From Brevundimonas diminuta 3F5N (GTDB taxonomy: Bacteria > Pseudomonadota > Alphaproteobacteria > Caulobacterales > Caulobacteraceae), in assembly GCF_900163625.1 (NCBI RefSeq), contig NZ_FUIE01000085.1:1-64000 (forward strand): a stretch of 64,000 bases of DNA. The letters run 5' to 3'. A model generated the notes under the pieces. The model saw only the letters and a program-made list of their open reading frames with translations. It ran no database searches and was not told where the DNA came from. Shown piece by piece: positions 58,601 to 64,000 of the stretch. A program made the position numbers and the translations under genes. The number at the start of each line of letters is the position of its first letter. Position 1 is the stretch's first letter.

Positions 58601-58696
58601 TTTTTCGTGCAGGTCCTCAATGAAGGCGGCGTTCGCGCCATAGAGGAAGGAGGTCTCGGCAAAGACCTGGTTCAGCCGACCCGCATCGTCCGCCAT
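55676..58696 (-). CDS. sucA: 2-oxoglutarate dehydrogenase E1 component
   Basis: The thiamine-diphosphate-dependent E1 that decarboxylates 2-oxoglutarate in the TCA cycle. 1006 residues; N-terminal E2-binding region with FLYGANAAFIEDLHEKW, the ThDP/Mg region GDAAFAGQGVVAE and IGFTTAPRNSRSSPY, and the C-terminal transketolase-like domain. Upstream is a 343-bp gap with a terminator-like hairpin. Confidence 0.97.
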   Translation of the reverse strand: MADDAGRLNQVFAETSFLYGANAAFIEDLHEKWASDPGSVSGEWRAFFDQLKDNADLVKQSAAAGSWGRSGAAEPTEETAVFDGRWPAPKVDPKTAGKPGPRPAAPVADASGAVSAADVRAAAHDSIRALMLIRAYRVRGHLQANLDPLGIEPPIQNPELTPEFYGFTAADMDRPIFLDGVLGLETGSVRQVLEILKRTYCGNIGVQFMHIAEPDEKAWLQQRFEGPDKFEQNAFTKEGKLAIFRKLVEAEGFERFLHKRFPGTKRFGLDGGEAMVPALEQVIKRGGALGVDEIVFGMAHRGRLNTLAAVMGKPYKTIFHEFQGGSSVPSDIEGSGDVKYHMGASSDREFDGNKVHLSLTANPSHLEIVNPVVLGKARAKQAFDIREAEVNVGKPDNEWVLDRSKVVPLLIHGDAAFAGQGVVAECFALMGLKGYRTGGTLHFVINNQIGFTTAPRNSRSSPYPSDVALMVQAPIFHVNGDDPEAVVFASKVATEYRQKFHKDVVVDMFCYRRFGHNEGDDPTFTQPLMYAKIKNQPTTLEIYVKRLVGEGVLSQAEADAEITRFEAFLDAEFEAGKTFKADKADWLDGQWQGLGVDAGDDQQQRGKTGVPAEKLLEYGHRLTTIPNSVDMHKTLKRVIDGRRDAVSSGANIDWATAESLAFASLLDEGYNIRLSGQDSVRGTFSQRHSGVTDQTTEQRYFPLNNLRDGQAHFEVIDSALSEEAVLGFEYGYSLADPNTLTMWEGQFGDFVNGAQVVIDQFISSGERKWLRMSGLTMLLPHGYEGQGPEHSSARLERFLQQCAENNMQVANCTTPANYFHILRRQLHRSFRKPLILMTPKSLLRHKKAVSTLADMAVGSSFHRVLRDDAELRPDVAGVTLKADKDIRKVVVCSGKVYYDLLDAREKAGVNDIYILRLEQFYPWPIKSISAELARFPNADLVWCQEEPKNMGGWTFVDPWIELTLEKLNVKAKRARYVGRPASASTAAGLMSRHLKELETFLAEAMA

Positions 58697-58831
58697 TTTT
58701 CTCTCAATCGTCCCTTTACAACCGCCCGCGCACAGCCGCGCGGAGAGCAGCGCCGTTCATATAGGCCCTGTTTCCTTACTGGTCATGACCGAAGGGAGGC
58801 GGACCGGGTGGAATTTGGTCGAATCGGCAAG

Positions 58832-58864
58832 AAAAAACGCCCCCGGACGATTCCGGAGGCGTTA
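58832..58864 (-). terminator. Rho-independent terminator/attenuator between sucD and sucA
   Basis: ACGCCTCCGG pairs with CCGGGGGCGT (one G-U) and is followed by TTTTTT on the minus strand. It would separate sucCD from sucAB or attenuate read-through. Confidence 0.85.
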
Positions 58865-58968
58865 CAAAAGGTCACACGGCGCGAAAAACACCCCCGGAAC
58901 GCGGATAGATTAGACTTTGGTCCAATCCGCCGCCCCGCCTGACGCCGTGACCTCCCTCAAGAAATCAC

Positions 58969-59010
58969 GGCGCTCAAGTAGCGAGCGACCGCGTCGCGAG
59001 CGTTAACGCC
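58969..59010. ncRNA. Structured element, copy D (sucD-sucA gap)
   Basis: GGCGCTCAAGTAG, an inner hairpin GCGAC/GTCGC with loop CGC, and the closing AACGCC. Aligned without gaps to copy B, it differs at about 8 of 41 positions, two pairs of which are compensatory in the inner stem. Here the CTCAAGTAG strand is the plus strand, opposite to the suc genes. Confidence 0.55.
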
Positions 59011-59039
59011 GCGCCTCCAAAGAGGCGCTGCTGAAGGGT

Positions 59040-59942
59040 TTAACCCTTCAGCACTTCCACCAGAGTCGTGCCCAGACGCGCCGGCGACGGCGAGACGCGG
59101 ATGCCCGCGGCCTCCATGGCGGCGATCTTGGATTCCGCATCGCCCTTGCCGCCCGAGACGACAGCGCCGGCGTGGCCCATGGTGCGGCCCTTCGGCGCCG
59201 TGCGGCCCGCGATGAAGCCGGCCATCGGCTTCTTGCGGCCCTTCTTGGCTTCGTCGATCAGGAACTGGGCGGCGTCTTCTTCGGCCGCGCCGCCGATTTC
59301 ACCGATCATGATGATGGATTCCGTGGCGTCGTCGGCCAGGAACATTTCCAGCACGTCGATGAACTCGGTGCCCTTGACCGGGTCGCCGCCGATGCCGACG
59401 GCCGTGGTCTGGCCCAGGCCTTCGTTCGTGGTCTGGAACACGGCTTCATAGGTCAGGGTGCCCGAACGCGAGACGATGCCGACGTTGCCCTTCTTGAAGA
59501 TGTTGCCCGGCATGATGCCGATCTTGCACTCGTCCGGGGTCAGGACGCCGGGGCAGTTCGGGCCCAGCAGGCGCGAGTTGGAACGGTCCAGGCGAGCCTT
59601 GACGCGCACCATGTCCTGCACCGGAATGCCTTCGGTGATGCAGGTGATGAAGGGGATCTCGGCCTCGATGGCCTCGATGATGGCGTCGGCCGCGCCTGCC
59701 GGCGGGACGTAGATCACCGTGGCGTCGGCGCCGGTGCGCTCCTTGCCCTCGGCGACCGAGGCGAAGATCGGCAGGCTTTCGCCGTGCGAGCCGGTCCAGG
59801 TCTGGCCGCCCTTGGTCGGGTGGACGCCGCCGACCATCTGGGTGCCGTGATAGGCCAGGGCCTGTTCGGTGTGGAAGCCGCCGGTCTTGCCGGTCAGGCC
59901 CTGAACCAGGATCTTGGTGTTCTTATTGACGAGAATGGACAT
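59040..59942 (-). CDS. sucD: Succinate--CoA ligase subunit alpha
   Basis: With SucC, makes succinyl-CoA or, in reverse, ATP/GTP and succinate. 300 residues, CoA-binding Rossmann domain ([17 protein letters not shown] split: [10 protein letters not shown]) and the phospho-histidine in [13 protein letters not shown]. 46 bp after sucC. Confidence 0.97.
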   Translation of the reverse strand: MSILVNKNTKILVQGLTGKTGGFHTEQALAYHGTQMVGGVHPTKGGQTWTGSHGESLPIFASVAEGKERTGADATVIYVPPAGAADAIIEAIEAEIPFITCITEGIPVQDMVRVKARLDRSNSRLLGPNCPGVLTPDECKIGIMPGNIFKKGNVGIVSRSGTLTYEAVFQTTNEGLGQTTAVGIGGDPVKGTEFIDVLEMFLADDATESIIMIGEIGGAAEEDAAQFLIDEAKKGRKKPMAGFIAGRTAPKGRTMGHAGAVVSGGKGDAESKIAAMEAAGIRVSPSPARLGTTLVEVLKG

Positions 59943-59988
59943 GTGTCTGTGCTCTGAATTCTGTGTGTCTGCTGGGCGGTAGCGGCGC

Positions 59989-61179
<1,191 letters not shown>

Positions 61180-61225
61180 GTCTGGATCCGCGCCGTTAGG
61201 GAGGTTTGTGGAAACTTTGGCCGCG

Positions 61226-61255
61226 CTTATAGGCGTCGCGCCTTCGCCTGCGCAA
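61226..61255 (-). promoter_or_regulatory. Candidate sucC promoter
   Basis: TTGCGC (61255-61250) and TATAAG (61231-61226) with an 18-nt spacer on the minus strand, about 45 nt before the sucC ATG. A fair match to a housekeeping promoter. Confidence 0.45.
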
Positions 61256-61294
61256 CCGCCTGTCGTCTTATGGCCTCATGAGGATTTTCTTATG

Positions 61295-61328
61295 CCGGGC
61301 GGCGAGCCTGCTTCAGGCCGCCGCCCGG
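61295..61328 (-). terminator. Stem-loop after the MFS gene
   Basis: CCGGGCGGCG pairs with CGCCGCCCGG, with an inner GCCTG/CAGGC. It lies between the MFS stop and sucC. No T-tract follows on the minus strand, so termination is uncertain. Confidence 0.4.
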
Positions 61329-61344
61329 TCCATCTTCGGGGCGA

Positions 61345-62733
61345 TTAGTCGACCCAGTCCTTCTTGAGCGTGCGCGAGGCGCCGAACAGCAGGGCCGAGG
61401 ACAGAAGATAGAAGCCCATGCCCGTATAGATGGCCCAACGCAGGCTCTCCTCGCCGAAGGCCGGGCGCAGCAGGTCGCTCATCCAGCCGAAGTAGTAGAT
61501 GCCGACGGCGATCCCCAGCAGGTTGTTGATCAGCAGGAACAGGGCCGAGGCCGTGGTCCGCATGGCCGGCGTAGCCAGGTGCTGCACCGCCGCCGTGATC
61601 GGACCCAGCCAGGTCAGGTTCAGACCCGTCGGGATCAGGAAGATCAGGAAGGCCATGGTCAGGGCCGCCGCGCCGTTGGGATCGGACCCCGGCATGACCG
61701 CGCCCACCACCGCGCCCGAATTCATCGCCAGGATGAAACAGGGCACCGAGATCAGGAAGGCGATCGCCGGCGTCAGCGGATAGGCCGCCTTGGATGTCTT
61801 GCCCAGCCGGTCAGCCATGGAGCCGCCCAGCCAGATGCCCGCCACCCCGCCGACCAGAACGATGGCCGAATAGTACCAGGCCGTCTGCGACAGGGTCAGG
61901 CCGAAGCTGCGCATGAAGAAGCTGGGCAGCCAGGCGGCCACGCCATAGCCGCAGACCGAAGACGACGCCGCCCCGAACGCCAGCAGCCAGAAGCTGGGCT
62001 TGGGCGCCAGGGTGCGCACCACTTCCTTGAAGGGCGGCGCCTTGAGCTCCTTGGCGACGGGAGCGGCCGCGACCGGCGCCGCGAGCGCCGCCGGCTCGAC
62101 GTCCAGTCCGCCGCGCTTGGGATCCTTGACCGTCAGGCGCAGCACCGGCGCGACCAGCACGCCCAGAACGCCGACCACGATGAAGGCCGTGCGCCAGCCA
62201 TAGGTCGCCGCCAGCAGGCCGCCGACCAGGGTGCCCGCCGCCATGCCCAGCGGAATGCCGAAGGCGTAGGCCGCGAGCGCCCGCGCCCGCTGCGACTTGG
62301 GAAAATAGTCGGCGATCAGGGAATAGGCCGGCGCCACGCCGCCCGCCTCGCCGATGCCCACGCCCATGCGGCACAGGAACAGCGAACCGAACCCGCCCGC
62401 CAGGCCGCACAGGGCGGTGAAGCCCGACCAGATGGTCAGGGCGCCGGTCATGATCCACACCCGGCTGAACCGATCCGCCAGCCAGGCGATGGGGATGGCC
62501 AGGGTCGAATAGAGCAGGGCGAAGGCCAGCCCCCCCAACAGGCCGAACTGGGTGTCGCTGAGGTTGAACTCGGCCTTCAGCGGCGCGGCCAGGATGCCGA
62601 TGATCTGCCGATCCAGGAAGTTCAGCATGTAGATGAGGATCAGAACCCCCAGCACATAGTAGCGATAGCTCGGCGACGCGGCGCGCGCGTCGAGCGTCCC
62701 CGCGTCGGCCTTTGCGGCCTCGATCTGGCTCAT
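61345..62733 (-). CDS. MFS transporter, spinster-like
   Basis: A 462-residue, 12-helix transporter. YMLNFLDRQIIGILAAPLK in helix 1, WLADRFSRVWIM as motif A and GIGEAGGVAPAYSLIADYFP in helix 4 fit the spinster/hexuronate-like group common in Caulobacterales, where such genes often sit beside TonB-dependent receptors, as here. ATG 62733 preferred to 62817. Substrate unknown. Confidence 0.86.
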   Translation of the reverse strand: MSQIEAAKADAGTLDARAASPSYRYYVLGVLILIYMLNFLDRQIIGILAAPLKAEFNLSDTQFGLLGGLAFALLYSTLAIPIAWLADRFSRVWIMTGALTIWSGFTALCGLAGGFGSLFLCRMGVGIGEAGGVAPAYSLIADYFPKSQRARALAAYAFGIPLGMAAGTLVGGLLAATYGWRTAFIVVGVLGVLVAPVLRLTVKDPKRGGLDVEPAALAAPVAAAPVAKELKAPPFKEVVRTLAPKPSFWLLAFGAASSSVCGYGVAAWLPSFFMRSFGLTLSQTAWYYSAIVLVGGVAGIWLGGSMADRLGKTSKAAYPLTPAIAFLISVPCFILAMNSGAVVGAVMPGSDPNGAAALTMAFLIFLIPTGLNLTWLGPITAAVQHLATPAMRTTASALFLLINNLLGIAVGIYYFGWMSDLLRPAFGEESLRWAIYTGMGFYLLSSALLFGASRTLKKDWVD

Positions 62734-62791
62734 GGACGTTCCCCGACTATGTTCCTTAAGACGACGGTAGCGGCCTCGCCGCTCCGCGCCA

Positions 62792-62830
62792 CAAAAAAGA
62801 AGGGCGGCGGCTCCCATGAACCGCCGCCCA
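62792..62830 (-). terminator. Rho-independent terminator of the TonB receptor gene
   Basis: GGGCGGCGG pairs with CCGCCGCCC around 11 nt, followed on the minus strand by TTCTTTTTTGT. Confidence 0.88.
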
Positions 62831-62855
62831 GTGCGCTGCGTTCAGGCGCGCAGCA

Positions 62856-64000
62856 TCAATATTTGGCCGAAACCTTGATCATCCAGGTCCGCGGTGCGCC
62901 GTAGTAGGCGGTGCGGATGTTGCCGATCGAGGAGAATTCCTGGGCGTCGGTCTTGTAGACCTCATCCGACAGGTTCTGACCGTAGAGGCCGACCGTGTAA
63001 CGGTCCGAGGCGTTCGACCAGACGACGCGGGCGTCATAGAGCCAATAGTCGTCCTGATACATGCCAGGGATTTCGGTCCCGGTGTTCTCGTAGGTGTTGT
63101 CCACCGCCAGAGCCATCCGCGAGCGATACTTGGCCGCGCCGCCCACGGTGACGGACGATCCGCCCGACAGGAACCACTCGTACTGACCGCCGAACCGCAG
63201 GGTCCACTTGGGCGAGAAGGCCGGGTCCTGGAAGGCGCGGCTGCCACTGAAGTTGGTGAAGCGGTTGTCCTTGAACTCCTTGTAGTCAGCGTCGAGGAAG
63301 CCGACCTGAGCGTCCAGCGTCAGACCGCGGACCGGCATCAGAACGCCTTCCATTTCGAAGCCGAAGATGTCTAGCTGACCAGCATTCAGCACCGACAGAA
63401 CCGGCGCGGGCAAGCCGGTGACCGGATCGGTATCCAGACCAGCGACGCGGGCCTGGAAATCCTCATACTTGGTCATGAAGGCCGCCAGGTTCAGGCGGGC
63501 GCGACGATCCCAGAACGAGGTCTTGGCGCCGACCTCGAAGGAATCGGCCGTTTCCGGCTGATACTCCGTCGCCTCGGTCGGGGAGTTGGCGCGGCCGTTG
63601 AAGCCGCCCGACTTGAAGCCCTGCGAATAGCGCGCATAGACCATGGCGTCGTCGGACAGCTGATAGTCGGCCGACAGCATGATCGAGGTGTCATCGTACT
63701 TGCCCACGTCCGGCGCGAAGACGTAGGTCGCGTTGAACGCCGGGAGCAGGCTGTAGAAGGTCGACGTCGTGCGCCAGTAGTCCTTCTCCTCCTCGGTGTA
63801 GCGGACCCCCGCCGACAGACGCAGCTTGTCGGTCACGTCATAGCTGAGGTTGCCGTATACGGCCTTGGAGGTGGTCTCCAAAGTGTCGTCGATGGTGCGT
63901 AGGAAGCCGGAATTTCCGAACGCGGGCCCCAGCAGGGCGTCGTTGTAGCTTTCCTGGTGGGAGTCGACGTCTTCCTTCAGGTAGTACAGGCCAGCCACCG
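62856..64000 (-). CDS. TonB-dependent receptor, C-terminal part (runs off the window)
   Basis: About 380 residues of the C-terminal beta-barrel of an outer-membrane receptor. Strands such as RLSAGVRYTEEEKDYW, MVYARYSQGFKSGGFNG and TLRFGGQYEW alternate as in barrels; the last residues, IKVSAKY, give the terminal aromatic recognised by the Bam complex. The plug and TonB box lie beyond position 64000. The YxxGFKSGGFNGR block is typical of the Caulobacterales/sphingomonad receptor group with unknown ligands. The upstream neighbour of an MFS gene suggests a shared uptake role. Confidence 0.9.
   Translation of the reverse strand, partial: VAGLYYLKEDVDSHQESYNDALLGPAFGNSGFLRTIDDTLETTSKAVYGNLSYDVTDKLRLSAGVRYTEEEKDYWRTTSTFYSLLPAFNATYVFAPDVGKYDDTSIMLSADYQLSDDAMVYARYSQGFKSGGFNGRANSPTEATEYQPETADSFEVGAKTSFWDRRARLNLAAFMTKYEDFQARVAGLDTDPVTGLPAPVLSVLNAGQLDIFGFEMEGVLMPVRGLTLDAQVGFLDADYKEFKDNRFTNFSGSRAFQDPAFSPKWTLRFGGQYEWFLSGGSSVTVGGAAKYRSRMALAVDNTYENTGTEIPGMYQDDYWLYDARVVWSNASDRYTVGLYGQNLSDEVYKTDAQEFSSIGNIRTAYYGAPRTWMIKVSAKY

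Larger units (their letters stand above)
58697..59039. other. 343-bp structured sucD-sucA intergenic region
   Basis: No gene. In transcription order (minus strand) it holds a hairpin right after sucD (59011-59028, GCGCCTC/GAGGCGC), structured element copy D (58969-59010), a hairpin 58944-58971 (GCCGTGA/TCACGGC) that overlaps and competes with copy D's outer stem, and a terminator-like hairpin (58837-58863). The last 130 bp before sucA may hold its own promoter. Confidence 0.7.

Noticed and set aside
54875..58942. A 1355-codon open frame antisense to sucA and sucB
   Set aside because: Long antisense frames are expected opposite GC-rich genes; it covers two well-conserved proteins and shows no family similarity.

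Overview
The window is a GC-rich chromosomal stretch of an alphaproteobacterium of the Caulobacterales, most probably Brevundimonas or a close relative. This is inferred from the gene set (dnaA beside rpsT, an EipA/DUF1134 envelope protein, a sulfolipid-type SqdB, sucCDAB, hslVU, fabAB, a TonB-dependent receptor) and from a cluster of GANTC (CcrM-type) methylation sites upstream of dnaA. I see no rRNA, tRNA, CRISPR array, prophage or insertion sequence; nearly all of it is core genome with short intergenic gaps.

Layout. 1-5.1 kb: a 61-bp-arm inverted repeat, dnaA, rpsT, an enoyl-CoA hydratase, a small XRE regulator coupled to a membrane protein, and mutM, all on the minus strand. 5.1-13 kb: an OPT transporter, a LysR/YeiH divergent pair, typA and an MprF-like DUF2156 protein. 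13-21.5 kb: small envelope or stress genes, a HisN-type phosphatase, a lipase-like hydrolase in an operon with two exported methyltransferase-like paralogues, Hsp20, a pentapeptide-repeat protein, a shrunken RibD and gpmA. 21.7-32.9 kb: sugar-nucleotide genes (a PGM/PMM family mutase, glmM, glmS, galU, sqdB) plus a flavoprotein and a PLP gamma-family enzyme; GalU makes the UDP-glucose that SqdB uses. 33-42.5 kb: eipA, then the translation block infC - MFS - rpmI - rplT - pheS - hypothetical - pheT, a GT9 glycosyltransferase and an alpha/beta hydrolase. 42.7-49.6 kb: hslVU, a BLUF photoreceptor, a MoeB/ThiF E1-like enzyme, a 2-hydroxyacid dehydrogenase, an SH3 protein and fabAB. 49.9-64 kb: a Deg protease, gcdH, small proteins, sucB-sucA-sucD-sucC (minus strand, transcribed C-D-A-B), an MFS transporter and the C-terminal part of a TonB-dependent receptor that runs off the window.

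The most interesting signal is not a protein. A small structured element with a conserved CTCAAGTAG-type internal loop and compensatory changes in its stems occurs four times. Three copies end 15-18 nt before the start codons of rpmI, rplT and hslU, and one lies in the sucD-sucA gap together with a terminator-like hairpin. Other items worth a look are the fold-back duplication of the dnaA 3' end, the GANTC cluster upstream of dnaA, a RibD-like protein with most of its reductase domain missing, a SucB with two lipoyl domains, an ATT start candidate for infC, and methyltransferase-like proteins that carry export signals.
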